DNA of 64,000 nucleotides from Gorillibacterium timonense (GTDB lineage Bacteria > Bacillota > Bacilli > Paenibacillales > NBRC-103111): contig NZ_LN881723.1 of assembly GCF_001457415.1 (NCBI RefSeq), forward strand, positions 951,502-1,015,501, given 5' to 3'. Below, in pieces: positions 1-8,953 of the stretch (position 1 is the first letter of the stretch; every line of letters begins with the position of its first letter). A program made the position numbers and the translations under genes. The notes under the pieces are model-generated. The model was not told the DNA's origin. It did no database searches and saw nothing but the letters and a program-made list of their open reading frames with translations.

Positions 1-33
1 GATTCCCCAGATGGCGCGGACCGCATCAAGCAT
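1..33 (-). CDS. Start of ABC-2 type permease (partial)
   Basis: Only the first 11 codons are inside the window (MLDAVRAIWGI). The ATG overlaps the stop of the upstream ATPase gene by 8 nt, an arrangement typical of translationally coupled ABC transporter genes. The reading frame leaves the window at position 1. That it is the membrane subunit of the transporter is inferred only from position and overlap. Confidence 0.45.
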   Translation of the reverse strand, partial: MLDAVRAIWGI

Positions 34-787
34 GGTTCTCCTCCTTCAGCAGCTCCACCAGCTCCGCTTCGAAGCTGCTGCTCGTCAGCCGATCGGCAGA
101 GATCGGCTCCAGCTTCCCCTTGTGAAGCAGCACGACCTCATCGCATAATTCAGCCGCGAGCTGGAGGATGTGGGTGGAGAAGAGGATGATGTGATCCCGC
201 TTCATCTCCAGCAGCAGCTGCTTGATCTCATGCGCGACTACGACATCGAAGGAGGTCAGCGGCTCATCCAGCAGAATTACCGGAGGCTTCGCGATGAGGA
301 AGCAGAGTATCTGAATCTTGTTCTTCATGCCGTGGGAATAATCCTTGATCAGCCGATGCCGGTCTTCGCGCGTCAGCCTGACCAGGTCGAGGTAATCGTC
401 CGGGCTTTGCCCCGATCCTTGAGCCTGAGGGTGAATCTCCCGATAAAATTTGACAAACTCATACCCCGTCAGAAATTCGGGCAGGATGGGCTGGGAAAAG
501 ACATACCCGACGTCCTCCGGCGATAGCGGGCTTGACCTGCTGTATGGTTCCTCTCCGCTTGCTCCTTCGGGCCTCACCTGTTCATCAGGGAGGCCGATGA
601 TCCGGGCTCCGCCCGCTTCGGCTTGCTGTTCTCCGCTCAGACAATTAAAAAGCGTAGTCTTGCCCGCCCCGTTTCGCCCGAGAAGCCCGTAGATCCGTCC
701 TTGCTCAAACGTGTAATCGACTCGATCCAGAACCCGCTTATCTCCAAACGATTTCTCCAATTGCTCGATCACCAGTTTTAAGGTCAC
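26..787 (-). CDS. ABC transporter ATP-binding protein (ABC-2 type)
   Basis: Cytoplasmic ATPase subunit that powers a membrane transporter. Visible motifs over 253 aa: Walker A GRNGAGKT at residues 37-44, a Q-loop near residue 99, a degenerate signature YSHGM at about 150-154 in place of LSGGQ, Walker B VILLDEP at 170-176, and the switch histidine at 206 (FSTHI). The YSxGM form of the signature is usual in ABC-2 exporters of the drug/bacteriocin/Na+ type. It starts at GTG (787) behind AGAGGAG about 9 nt upstream. It overlaps the next gene, presumably the permease, by 8 nt. The substrate cannot be told from the sequence. Confidence 0.9.
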   Translation of the reverse strand: MTLKLVIEQLEKSFGDKRVLDRVDYTFEQGRIYGLLGRNGAGKTTLFNCLSGEQQAEAGGARIIGLPDEQVRPEGASGEEPYSRSSPLSPEDVGYVFSQPILPEFLTGYEFVKFYREIHPQAQGSGQSPDDYLDLVRLTREDRHRLIKDYSHGMKNKIQILCFLIAKPPVILLDEPLTSFDVVVAHEIKQLLLEMKRDHIILFSTHILQLAAELCDEVVLLHKGKLEPISADRLTSSSFEAELVELLKEENHA

Positions 788-1207
788 CCCAGCTTCGCTC
801 CTCTCAAGTGTCTCTCTTCAAGTACCTCTCTTAATGCACCTCTACGAAAAAAGCAACAACCGGTTTCGAAGGCATGCAAATATACCCATATGAAGGCAGA
901 AACAACAGAATGAAAGCTTTTCAGCATAGACATTCATTCACTCGCAACCTAGCACGGTATGTTCAAGGTCTTTTGGTTGAATGCAACCATGCACGCTATT
1001 GCCTTTAGCACGGGCGGCTCCAAACCTCAAGCACTACCTTTGGTGTAGAGCCAAAATAAGACAGGACTAAAATTATCCTGTCTTAAGGTGGGTCAAACCC
1101 TTGTTGCTATTGCTAATATCAATACTCATAGGATGGATTAACTGTCTCACCCATGTTGAAAGTGCTTATTGGAAGTCTATTTTAATTGTAACTGAATGAT
1201 CCTCTAA
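788..1207. other. Intergenic stretch, no gene seen
   Basis: 420 bases that turn AT-rich towards the right. I see no coding frame with a ribosome site. It holds one perfect stem-loop (1057-1085). It presumably also carries the promoter of the leftward ABC transporter operon and the scar where the N-terminal half of the adjacent methyltransferase was lost. Confidence 0.5.
1057..1085. other. Perfect 10-bp stem-loop
   Basis: TAAGACAGGA (1057-1066) and TCCTGTCTTA (1076-1085) are exact inverted repeats with a 9-nt AT-rich loop. No T-tract follows on either strand, so it is a weak terminator candidate. It could be an operator or a remnant of a small mobile element end. Confidence 0.4.
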
Positions 1208-1696
1208 TTGCTTTTCCATCATGTTAGCGCAAGTGATAATTATCAACGTTTTGTGAAAGCAGGCGTTGATGATAGGGTTTTCCCTATTCAAGCAGAAGCC
1301 CACAAATTGCCCTATGCGGACGGCTTTTTTGATTCCGCAATCAGCATTGATTCCTATCACTATTTTGGTACCGACAAATGCTATCTGTGCGATCATTATG
1401 CAAGATTGGTTAAGCAGGGCGGTCAGTTTGGCCTTGTGAATCCCGGCTTAACCCGCGAGTTTGAAAAGGGATTGCCAGAATCCATGAAACCTCTGTGGGA
1501 AACGAATATGTATGCATGGCATAGCGCCGGGTGGTGGAAGGATCTGTGGCAAAAGTCGGGTTTGGTTGATGTAACCTATGCAGAAGAAATACTTGACGGA
1601 AAATCAATTTGGCGCGCAACAGCCGACGATGAACTCCATGATGCGGACGCGGAAAATTATCTAACACTCATGCTAATGACAGCAGTCAAAAAGTAA
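1208..1696 (+). pseudogene. N-terminally truncated class I methyltransferase
   Basis: The 162-codon frame matches the C-terminal two thirds of a SAM-dependent methyltransferase of the UbiE/CFA-like type. Visible are the stretch AHKLPYADGFFDSAISID (post-motif II/III), SYHYF and LVKQGGQFGLV, a typical motif VI-like strand. The upstream part with motif I, the glycine-rich SAM-binding loop, is absent; similarity seems to begin abruptly at about VSASDNYQRF. No ribosome site precedes the first ATG. Codon use and base composition are more AT-rich than the neighbours. I read it as a deletion remnant. A shortened functional protein is unlikely without the SAM loop. Confidence 0.6.
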
Positions 1697-1703
1697 TATT
1701 TTT

Positions 1704-1729
1704 AAAGGGAGGGCTTAGGCTCTCCCTTT
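1704..1729. terminator. Terminator-like hairpin between convergent genes
   Basis: AAAGGGAG (1704-1711) pairs with CTCCCTTT (1722-1729) around a 10-nt loop. It lies between the methyltransferase remnant and the 3' end of ktrA, which reads leftward towards it. Confidence 0.55.
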
Positions 1730-1819
1730 AGCTGTATCGAAAAACGATTGTGTTATCCGGCTTTTCGTTTTCGTTGTGGATTGAAGTTAACCAGTTGCTT
1801 TCAGCATGCGCATGATGAC

Positions 1820-2485
1820 TCAGCTGCCTATCGCTTCCTCAAAGCGCTCGATCTGATCGTTCGTGCCGATCACGACCATGACATCGTCCGCATCGACGAT
1901 GTCGTCTGCGCTCGGGGCGATGCTCACCTTCCCCGATTTGTTGAAGAGCGCCACGACGCTGCAGCCAAAGCGAGCGCGGGGATTGATCTGCCGCAATGTT
2001 TGGCCCGCAATTCGCACGGTCGCTCTCAGCTCCGCAATCGTGTACTCCGAAGACAGCTCGATGTAATCGAGCAGGTTCGGCGTTCCGAGCTGATGGGCAA
2101 CGCGGATGCCCATGTCGCGCTCCGGGAAGACGACCCGGTCGACTCCGATCTTATGCAGCACCTTTCCGTGAATCTTGGATACCGCTTTGGCGACGACGGT
2201 TTTCACGCCAAGGTCCTTCAGCAGAATGGCGGTCATGATGCTCGCCTGAACATCGCTGCCGATGGCAACGACACCGCAATCGAAATTGCGCAGGCCAAGC
2301 GATCTCATCGCTTCTTCATCGATGGATTCAGCGACGACCGCATGGGTCAGATAGGGGCTCATCTCGCTCACCCGCTCCTCATCCCGGTCGATGCCGAGCA
2401 CCTCATACCCGAGCTGATAGAGCTCCCGAGCCAGACTCGCTCCGAACCTCCCAAGCCCGATGACCGCGAACTGATTTTTGCGCAT
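1820..2485 (-). CDS. ktrA: Ktr potassium uptake regulatory subunit KtrA (RCK)
   Basis: Cytoplasmic gating ring subunit of the KtrAB K+ channel-like transporter; it binds ATP/ADP in its N-terminal Rossmann fold and c-di-AMP in its C-terminal RCK domain (family knowledge). The N-terminus shows the dinucleotide fold VIGLGRFG at residues 8-15, followed by an acidic strand end (GIDRDEER). The C-terminal half, after about residue 135, fits TrkA-C. Length 221 aa is normal for KtrA. The ATG at 2485 was chosen over an in-frame upstream ATG because AGAGGAAGAG lies just before it and family members begin MRKNQFAVIG-like. It is the second gene of a ktrB-ktrA operon, 31 nt after ktrB. Confidence 0.93.
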   Translation of the reverse strand: MRKNQFAVIGLGRFGASLARELYQLGYEVLGIDRDEERVSEMSPYLTHAVVAESIDEEAMRSLGLRNFDCGVVAIGSDVQASIMTAILLKDLGVKTVVAKAVSKIHGKVLHKIGVDRVVFPERDMGIRVAHQLGTPNLLDYIELSSEYTIAELRATVRIAGQTLRQINPRARFGCSVVALFNKSGKVSIAPSADDIVDADDVMVVIGTNDQIERFEEAIGS

Positions 2486-2516
2486 ACGACTCTTCCTCTC
2501 AATTCCTCTATTGAAG

Positions 2517-3893
2517 TTACCCGATCGTGATTTTGCCTTCCGGGTACCGGTATAATTCCTTTTCGGGTTTGGGCTGAAGCGCATAGGCGAGCGTCAGCGG
2601 GCCGAGGCGCCCGAGGAACATCATGAAAATGATCAGGATTCTCCCCACGAGGGTCAGTTGCGGGGTCAGACCCATGGTTAAGCCTACGGTTCCGAAACCG
2701 GACGTCACCTCAAACAGGATTCGCAGGAAATCGACATCCTCCGTCGTCGAGAGCACCATGGACACCAGAATGACCAGGATGAGAGCGAACAGCGTCAACG
2801 TGATCGCTTTGTTGATCCGATCCTTGGCCAGCCGGTTCCGGAAGTAAACGATGTCCCCCTTGCCTCGCAGCATGGCGATCATCGCTCCGATCAGAATGGA
2901 GAAGGTCGTCGTCTTGATCCCGCCGCCGGTTGAGCCGGGAGAGGCTCCGATGAACATCAGGATGATCGTGAAAAATTGCGAGGCCTGCCTCATCCCGGTG
3001 ATGTCGATGGTGTTCGCTCCCGCCGTTCGCGGGGTAACCGAAGCGAAGAAGGATGCGAGCACCTTCCCACCGGGACTGAGCGGACCGAGCGTATGAGGAT
3101 TGGTATATTCGAACACGTAGAAGACCAATGCGCCGATGCCGATCAGAAGACCCGTAGAAGCCAGCACAACCTTGCTGTGCAAGGACAGCTTCTTCTTAAA
3201 ACGGTAGTCGTGCACATCCGATATGACGATAAAGCCGATGCCGCCGATGACGATCAGCAGCATAACGACGATATTCACGAGCGGGTCCTGCGCATAAGAG
3301 GTTAAGCTGGTGAAGGGACCCGTGAGAGGTCCGAACAGATCGAAGCCCGCGTTGTTAAACATAGATACCCCATGAAACAGGCCGAAAAACAGGGCATCCC
3401 CTAGAGGCATGTCATAGGCGAAGCGCAACGCGAGCAGCAGCGCCCCGGTTCCTTCCACGATCAAGGCATACAGCAGCACCTTGCGGATCAGCCGCACGAT
3501 TCCTTCCATGCTGCTTTGATTGAGGGCCTCCTGCAAAATAAGCCGCTCTCTTAGCGAAATCCGCCGACGGAAAACCAGCATGATCAGCGTGGCCATCGTC
3601 ATGAACCCGAGTCCGCCGATTTGCATGAGCAGCAGGATGATGACCTTCCCCTGCAGGCTCCAGTGAATGCCCGTATCCACGACGACGAGCCCGGTCACGC
3701 AAGTTGCCGATGTTGATGTAAAAAGAGCGTCGACGAACCGGGTCGGCTCGCCTGAAGCGGAGGAGGAAGGCAGCATCAACAGACCCGCTCCGAGCAGAAT
3801 GATCAAAGCAAAGCCGATGACGAGAATTTGCGGGGGTGTCAGACGAATGAACAAGCGGGCCGATACCCGCTCTCTTCTGCTTCCAATGCTCAA
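2517..3893 (-). CDS. ktrB: Ktr potassium uptake membrane subunit KtrB
   Basis: Membrane K+ translocating subunit of the TrkH/KtrB superfamily, with four M1-P-M2 repeats. The pore loops are visible in order: SATCVTGL, SMFNNAGF, SVTPRTAGA and VTSGFGTVGL, each with the conserved selectivity-filter glycine. About eight hydrophobic helices fit the family. I chose TTG at 3893 (458 aa) because AGGTGG lies 6 nt upstream and the protein then starts close to the conserved LTPPQILV segment. An upstream frame back to 3953 also exists but starts inside the T-run of the leader hairpin. It forms an operon with ktrA. A sigma-A promoter and an attenuator-like hairpin precede it. Confidence 0.92.
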   Translation of the reverse strand: MSIGSRRERVSARLFIRLTPPQILVIGFALIILLGAGLLMLPSSSASGEPTRFVDALFTSTSATCVTGLVVVDTGIHWSLQGKVIILLLMQIGGLGFMTMATLIMLVFRRRISLRERLILQEALNQSSMEGIVRLIRKVLLYALIVEGTGALLLALRFAYDMPLGDALFFGLFHGVSMFNNAGFDLFGPLTGPFTSLTSYAQDPLVNIVVMLLIVIGGIGFIVISDVHDYRFKKKLSLHSKVVLASTGLLIGIGALVFYVFEYTNPHTLGPLSPGGKVLASFFASVTPRTAGANTIDITGMRQASQFFTIILMFIGASPGSTGGGIKTTTFSILIGAMIAMLRGKGDIVYFRNRLAKDRINKAITLTLFALILVILVSMVLSTTEDVDFLRILFEVTSGFGTVGLTMGLTPQLTLVGRILIIFMMFLGRLGPLTLAYALQPKPEKELYRYPEGKITIG

Positions 3894-3951
3894 AGCTCTA
3901 CCACCTGCTCCTTCCATTATTCCGCGTTCACGGCGACCCTTCCATATCCGC

Positions 3952-3980
3952 AAAAAAAAGGCACGGGAGCTCCCAATGCC
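3952..3980 (-). terminator. Attenuator-like terminator in the ktrB leader
   Basis: On the minus strand GGCA pairs with TGCC around a palindromic GGGAGCTCCC core and is followed directly by eight Ts. It lies after the ktrB promoter (4053-4082) and before the ktrB start (3893), so transcripts must read through it. No other leftward gene lies upstream that could need a terminator. A small competing stem, ATCTAT (4000-4005)/ATAGAT (4013-4018), lies just before it. The leader before the hairpin is only about 65 nt and does not resemble the ydaO/yuaA c-di-AMP riboswitch. Confidence 0.6.
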
Positions 3981-4052
3981 TGCGGTGCATACCTGATCAA
4001 TCTATGAACTCGATAGATGAGCTTGAACGATGAAATTCAATCAATGCTTTCG

Positions 4053-4082
4053 ATTATAGCTTCCTCTAAGGCTGCATGACAA
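4053..4082 (-). promoter_or_regulatory. Sigma-A promoter of ktrBA
   Basis: Minus strand -35 TTGTCA (4077-4082), an 18-nt spacer, and a perfect -10 TATAAT (4053-4058). It predicts a start near 4046 and a leader of about 150 nt ahead of ktrB. Confidence 0.7.
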
Positions 4083-4389
4083 AGCTGGATTTCCTCCATT
4101 TTCAGGCGATTGATCTTGGTTTAAGGCATTTTGGAATGTCTAGGGAGATCACGCCGATCCTCGGGCGTTATTTTTGACGAAGGCCCTTGTTTTCATCCTT
4201 TTTCCCCCAAAAAGGTGTCTTCAAACGGGGTGAAACGCGAAGCCATGCTCCAACTTTGCCTCAACGGTTTGGGAAGACGTCGGCTTCTCGGTTGCTGTCT
4301 CTGAAGGGAACATGGACTCCACGGATTACCTGCGGTTATAATAAATGGGAAGGAATTCAGGCTGTACGATGATTGAAGGAGGAACCGTA

Positions 4390-6099
4390 TTGTTCTCAAT
4401 TCGCTTTAACCGCAATCTCCTGATTATGGCGCTGATCGGCGTCGCCCTTTATTTATCGGTCGTTGCCTGGTACGGAATCCGCGGGGAGACCAACCCCGAC
4501 ACGCTCTCTTCCGTGCCTCCCGTTACCAAGGAAATGGCCGAGAGCACGGCCTTGGACTGGTTCCGGAACGAAACCGGTACTACCGCCGAAATCGAGGGAA
4601 CCGTCTACATCACGGACAAACAGGTTCAGGGCTATTTGGAAAAAAACGATCTCACCAAAGAGTATGAGAAAACGCTCGAAGCCGTGGTTCCGCTCGATTA
4701 CTGGCGGGTCGCTTTAAAGGCTGATAATGAAAGCCGGATCTACGTGCGGGTGGGCTTGGACGAAGCCAAGGTGTACGGGTTCCAAACCCCAAAGCCGCGT
4801 TCCGACAATGCCGTCTCGATCAAAATTAATGACGCGGACGAAGCGGTCAGCATGTTCGGGTATTCACGCGCTGACTTTGAAATCGGACCCCCGCCCTCGG
4901 GTAAAGGGTATTCGATAGACACAGCCCCTATGTTCCGGTTTACCAGCAAGAGCCAGCATATTGGCGAAGCCAAGCTCGTTATCGACATCAGCAGCAATGA
5001 CAAAGGACTCACGGAAATCCTGCCTTCTCTTGAGCCCCCGGCCGACTTCATCAGCTGGATGAATAAGCAGGATACCGGAGCTGGACTCTACAGTATCCTC
5101 TACATAGCAGGCGCTCTCATCTTCGGGATCGTCGGTCTTATTCTCATCATCCTCAAGCGCAAGCAATCCCGGTTCAGCCGCGGCATTCTGTTCAGCCTCG
5201 TCTTCTTGTCGGCGATCGGTATTTATACCTATAACAGCCTGCCGGCTCAGTTGGCGAGCGTCGAACCCAGCCAGCTCGGAATCATGAGCAGCTCCAATTT
5301 CCTATTCATCACCAGCATGATCATCTATGTCCTGCTGGCGGTATCCTTGTATTTCAATGCTGTCTCCGGAGATGTGCTCTGGCGGGAAAGAGGCTGGAAT
5401 CCTTGGCCACGCTGGAAGGATGCGAACTTCGGCAACCATGTCTATGCGAGCATGGGTAGAGGTTATCTCCTCTGCATCTTCGTCATGGGCGTCCAACAGG
5501 TGCTGTTCCTGTTCGCGTACAATGTCTTTGATACCTTCTCCGTGAACGATCCGTCTCAATCGATGGAGAATCTCTACTGGCCTTGGCTGTTTCCCACCTT
5601 GGCCTGGTATGCCGGAATCGGCGAGGAAATCGTGTTCCGCCTCTTCGGCATCTCGCTGTTCCGCAAGATGCTGCCCGAAGGCCGCAGCCGCGTCAGCCAG
5701 AACATCATCCGCTTTCTCTCTGTACTGCTTCCCGCTCTGATCTGGGCGGCGGGCCATGCGGCGTACGCGTTCTATCCCAACTATACCCGCCTGTTTGAAG
5801 TCGCGGCGCTCGGACTCATCTTCGGCTTCGTGTTCCTGCGCTACGGTCTCTACACCGCGATCTTCACCCATGTCTCGATGGACATCATTCTCATGAGCCT
5901 GTCGTACATGGTGGACGAGAAAACGATCGGCGCCACTCTGCTCGGCATCTTCTACATGGCGACTCCATTTCTCGTCGCCGCGATTATTCTGTTCCTTCAC
6001 CGGACCTTCCGGAAGACTCCAGTTGATCCGCCAGCTCAGCCGCTTCCAAATCCAAATCTATATCCATATCCGAATCCGGGTCCGGTACAGAATCCGTAA
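4390..6099 (+). CDS. CPBP family intramembrane metalloprotease
   Basis: Polytopic membrane protein with a C-terminal CPBP (CAAX protease/Abi) domain. The diagnostic motifs are present: GEEIVFR (paired glutamates and arginine), a downstream HAAYAF and FTHVSMD, giving the expected Glu/His active-site set. An N-terminal anchor (about residues 8-27) is followed by a soluble region of some 200 residues, then the membrane domain. The TTG at 4390 (569 aa) is preferred to the ATG at 4345 because AAGGAGG lies 7 nt before it. The Pro/Asn/Tyr-rich C-terminal tail overlaps the end of uvrC on the other strand by 116 bp. Substrate unknown; relatives process prenylated or membrane proteins. Confidence 0.85.
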   Translation: MFSIRFNRNLLIMALIGVALYLSVVAWYGIRGETNPDTLSSVPPVTKEMAESTALDWFRNETGTTAEIEGTVYITDKQVQGYLEKNDLTKEYEKTLEAVVPLDYWRVALKADNESRIYVRVGLDEAKVYGFQTPKPRSDNAVSIKINDADEAVSMFGYSRADFEIGPPPSGKGYSIDTAPMFRFTSKSQHIGEAKLVIDISSNDKGLTEILPSLEPPADFISWMNKQDTGAGLYSILYIAGALIFGIVGLILIILKRKQSRFSRGILFSLVFLSAIGIYTYNSLPAQLASVEPSQLGIMSSSNFLFITSMIIYVLLAVSLYFNAVSGDVLWRERGWNPWPRWKDANFGNHVYASMGRGYLLCIFVMGVQQVLFLFAYNVFDTFSVNDPSQSMENLYWPWLFPTLAWYAGIGEEIVFRLFGISLFRKMLPEGRSRVSQNIIRFLSVLLPALIWAAGHAAYAFYPNYTRLFEVAALGLIFGFVFLRYGLYTAIFTHVSMDIILMSLSYMVDEKTIGATLLGIFYMATPFLVAAIILFLHRTFRKTPVDPPAQPLPNPNLYPYPNPGPVQNP

Positions 6100-8218
6100 G
6101 CTCTTGCTCCTGACGGAGCGACCGAAGGATGGTACCCGCCAGCTTGTCACCGATTCCGAGAGGCCGAAAGTCATCGACTGCGGCCTCTCGGATTTTTTTG
6201 AGAGAGCCGAAATGCTTAAGCAACTGCTTGCGCCGCTTCTCGCCGATTCCGGGAATGGAATCGAGCTGCGAGGCGACCATCGACTTGCCGCGAATTTCGC
6301 GATGGAAGGTGATCGCGAAGCGGTGCACCTCATCTTGAATCCGCTGCAGCAGATAGAACTCCTGGCTGTCGCGCGGCAGGGGCACGACCTGCGGCGGGTC
6401 GCCCGCCATCAGCTCAGCCGTCTTGTGCTTCGCGTCCTTCACGAGCCCGCAGACGGGCAGGAACAGCCCGAGCTCATTCTCCAGCACATCCACCGCTGCG
6501 GAGATATGCCCGCGGCCACCGTCGATCACGATGAGATCGGGAAATGGCAGCCCCTCCTTCAGCACGCGCTCGTAGCGCCGCCGGACGACCTCCCGCATGG
6601 TTTCGTAATCGTCCGGCCCCTGTACGGTCTTGACCTTGTACTTGCGGTATTCCTTCTTATCCGGCTTGCCGTCGGTGAAGACGACCATCGCGGACACCGG
6701 GTCGCTGCCCCCAATGTTCGAGTTGTCGAACGCTTCAATGCGGTGGATCGTCCCCGTTCCGAGATACTCGCCAAGGTTCTCCACCGCCTTGACGGTACGG
6801 GATTCGTCCCGCTCGATCAGGCGGAACTTCTCGTCGAGTGAAACCCGCGCGTTCTTGACGGCCATGCTGACCATGTTCTTTTTGCGGCCGCGCCGGGGAA
6901 TGTGGAGCTTCACGCCAAGCCAGGCTTCGAGTGTTTCCTTCAGGTCTCCGGTGCTGCGCACCGCGCCTTCCACATCTTCGCCAGCTTGAGAGGCGTCTTC
7001 ATCCTCGGACGTCTCGTCGTCATCCTCATCGGCTTCTTCGGAATCGTCGTCGGCATCCAGATCCAGCTCGATACCGTCCCGATCGGAACGATCCGTCCGG
7101 CTGGCTACTTCAGACGCATCGGCTTCTGCCGCTGAAGTCTCCCCGCCTTCAACCGCTCCTTCCACGGCAGCTCCGGCATCATGCGTCTCTGCCTCCGCTT
7201 TCGTCGCCGTCGTTCCGTCAACGGCCCCATTCGCTGCTGCAGTCTCTGTTTCCTCCTCCGGCATTTGCGAGCCGGGTGCGGCCGGAAGCAGAACCTCGCG
7301 CGGAATCGCCGGGTTGCTGCTGTAATACTGGGTGACGAACGACAAGAAATCGTCGTATTCCTCACCGTAGTACGGAAAGACCGAGGCGTGGCGCTCGATC
7401 ATCTTGCCTTGGCGCATGTACAGCACCTGCACGCACATCCAGCCTTTATCCACGGCGTAGCCGAAGACGTCCCGGTCCACCCGGTCCGATGTCGTGATCT
7501 TCTGCTGCTCGATGACGGCATCGATGCTGGCGATCTGATCGCGGAACTCGCGAGCCCGCTCGAACTCCAGATTTTCCGCCGCCTCCAACATTTTCTTCTC
7601 GATCTCCTTACGGATCTCTCGATGTCCGCCGCCAAGGAATCGCTGAATATCTGTCAGCATGTCGGTGTACGTGTCGGGAGACACCTCATACTCACAAGGA
7701 GCGAGGCATTGCCCGATGTGATAATACAGGCACACCTTCGGCGGCATGGTGCGGCATTTGCGCAGGGGATAGAGCCGATCGAGCAGCTTCTTGGTTTCGT
7801 GCGCGGCATAAGCATTGGGATAAGGACCGTAATATTTCGCCTTGTCCTTGGCCACCTTGCGGGTGACCTCGAGGCGGGGGTGCTCTTCACTCGTTATCTT
7901 GATATACGGATAGGTTTTGTCATCCTTCAGCAGCACGTTGTAGCGCGGCGAATGCTTCTTGATCAGGTTGCATTCGAGAATGAGCGCCTCCATGTTGCTT
8001 GCGGTGACGATATATTCAAAGTCCCGGATTTCACTCACGAGCCGCTGCGTCTTGCCGTCATGGCTCCCGGTAAAATAAGAGCGAACCCGGTTCTTCAGCA
8101 CCTTGGCCTTGCCCACGTAGATAATCTTGCCATCCTGATTCTTCATCAGGTAGCAGCCGGGCTGGTCCGGCAGCAGGGCGAGCTTGTGGCGAATGTTTTC
8201 CGGTACGGATGCGATCAT
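5984..8218 (-). CDS. uvrC: Excinuclease ABC subunit C, with acidic insertion
   Basis: UvrC makes both incisions in nucleotide excision repair with UvrA and UvrB. Domains in order over 744 aa: GIY-YIG nuclease (about residues 15-95, with PGCYLM and KIIYVGKAK), a cysteine-rich segment (C155, C163, C171, C175), the UVR/UvrB-binding motif (about 203-238), the RNase H-like nuclease ([18 protein letters not shown] through IDGGRGH), and terminal helix-hairpin-helix repeats (SIPGIGEKR). Family members are usually about 590-670 aa. Here about 110 residues of Ala/Glu/Asp-rich sequence (about 314-424) are inserted before the second nuclease domain, and the C-terminus is a short Asp-rich tail. ATG at 8218 with GAGGTGA just upstream. 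Confidence 0.95.
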   Translation of the reverse strand: MIASVPENIRHKLALLPDQPGCYLMKNQDGKIIYVGKAKVLKNRVRSYFTGSHDGKTQRLVSEIRDFEYIVTASNMEALILECNLIKKHSPRYNVLLKDDKTYPYIKITSEEHPRLEVTRKVAKDKAKYYGPYPNAYAAHETKKLLDRLYPLRKCRTMPPKVCLYYHIGQCLAPCEYEVSPDTYTDMLTDIQRFLGGGHREIRKEIEKKMLEAAENLEFERAREFRDQIASIDAVIEQQKITTSDRVDRDVFGYAVDKGWMCVQVLYMRQGKMIERHASVFPYYGEEYDDFLSFVTQYYSSNPAIPREVLLPAAPGSQMPEEETETAAANGAVDGTTATKAEAETHDAGAAVEGAVEGGETSAAEADASEVASRTDRSDRDGIELDLDADDDSEEADEDDDETSEDEDASQAGEDVEGAVRSTGDLKETLEAWLGVKLHIPRRGRKKNMVSMAVKNARVSLDEKFRLIERDESRTVKAVENLGEYLGTGTIHRIEAFDNSNIGGSDPVSAMVVFTDGKPDKKEYRKYKVKTVQGPDDYETMREVVRRRYERVLKEGLPFPDLIVIDGGRGHISAAVDVLENELGLFLPVCGLVKDAKHKTAELMAGDPPQVVPLPRDSQEFYLLQRIQDEVHRFAITFHREIRGKSMVASQLDSIPGIGEKRRKQLLKHFGSLKKIREAAVDDFRPLGIGDKLAGTILRSLRQEQELTDSVPDPDSDMDIDLDLEAAELADQLESSGRSGEGTE

Positions 8219-8341
8219 ATGTTCACCTCGTTGGGTTAAAAAAGAGCAGGGGAATCGTCCGGCAGCGCCGCCGGTATCCTCCGCCTGCTTTTGTGCGCCT
8301 TGCTATGCCGTTCGTCCATCGAACATCGTGACGAGAAAAGT

Positions 8342-8384
8342 TCCGCTGTTGAAGGCAAGGTTATCCCTTATCTTCAACAGCGGA
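8342..8384 (-). terminator. Terminator of trxA
   Basis: A perfect 13-bp inverted repeat, TCCGCTGTTGAAG/CTTCAACAGCGGA, with a 17-nt loop. It is followed on the minus strand by ACTTTTCTC. It lies between the trxA stop and uvrC, so the two genes are separately transcribed or only weakly coupled. Confidence 0.7.
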
Positions 8385-8405
8385 GCCGTATCTCCTCGCA
8401 AGTCC

Positions 8406-8723
8406 TTATTGATGGCGGGAAACGACGTTTTTCAGCGCGTCTTTGGATTGGAAGCCGACGATCTTGTCGACCGGTTGGCCATCCTTGAACACGATCAAGG
8501 TAGGAATGCTCATTACTCCGAAACGGGAAGCGGATTCGGGGTTATCATCCACGTTCACCTTCGCGATTTTGACGCTATCTCCAAACTCTTGGTCCAGCTC
8601 TTCAAGGACAGGCGCGATCATTTTGCAAGGGCCGCACCAAGGTGCCCAGAAATCCACCAGTACGGTTCCTTTGCCTTCCACTTCACCGCCGAAGGTTTGG
8701 TCCGAGACATTGACGATTGCCAT
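8406..8723 (-). CDS. trxA: Thioredoxin
   Basis: General cytoplasmic protein disulfide reductase. The 105-aa length and the FWAPWCGPCK active site are those of classical thioredoxin, with the cis-proline loop at MSIPTL. ATG at 8723 has AGGAGG about 6 nt upstream. A sigma-A-like promoter lies at 8760-8788 and a strong hairpin follows the stop, so it is probably monocistronic. In Bacillus trxA and uvrC are also neighbours. Confidence 0.97.
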   Translation of the reverse strand: MAIVNVSDQTFGGEVEGKGTVLVDFWAPWCGPCKMIAPVLEELDQEFGDSVKIAKVNVDDNPESASRFGVMSIPTLIVFKDGQPVDKIVGFQSKDALKNVVSRHQ

Positions 8724-8759
8724 GGTTGATCCTCCTTTTCTTTTGTAAGTGACACTTCT

Positions 8760-8788
8760 TTTCTATCTTACCCATTTCCGTGCGACAA
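8760..8788 (-). promoter_or_regulatory. Sigma-A-like promoter of trxA
   Basis: Minus strand TTGTCG (8783-8788), a 17-nt spacer and TAGAAA (8760-8765), about 40 nt before the trxA start. The -10 is imperfect. Confidence 0.45.
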
Positions 8789-8953
8789 GTAAAGCAGAGT
8801 GAGAACCCGGCTATGCTCGACTTCTCTTTGCCCCCCCCATCGACCTCCCTTTTCGGATGAAACTCATATTCTCGTTGGCTGTCTTTATGATATTATACAA
8901 ATTAACCCAGATTCCCCCAGTATCCTTGAAGCATTTTACCCACGGAGGATTCC

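Noticed and set aside
1057..1085. Rho-independent terminator
   Set aside because: The stem is perfect but neither strand has a T-tract after it and no gene ends just before it.
3952..4190. ydaO/yuaA c-di-AMP riboswitch upstream of ktrB
   Set aside because: Expected from Bacillus, but none of its conserved stretches (such as the GGGGGACC or AGCTAACCTCGTAAGCG-type segments) is present on the minus strand, and the leader is too short.
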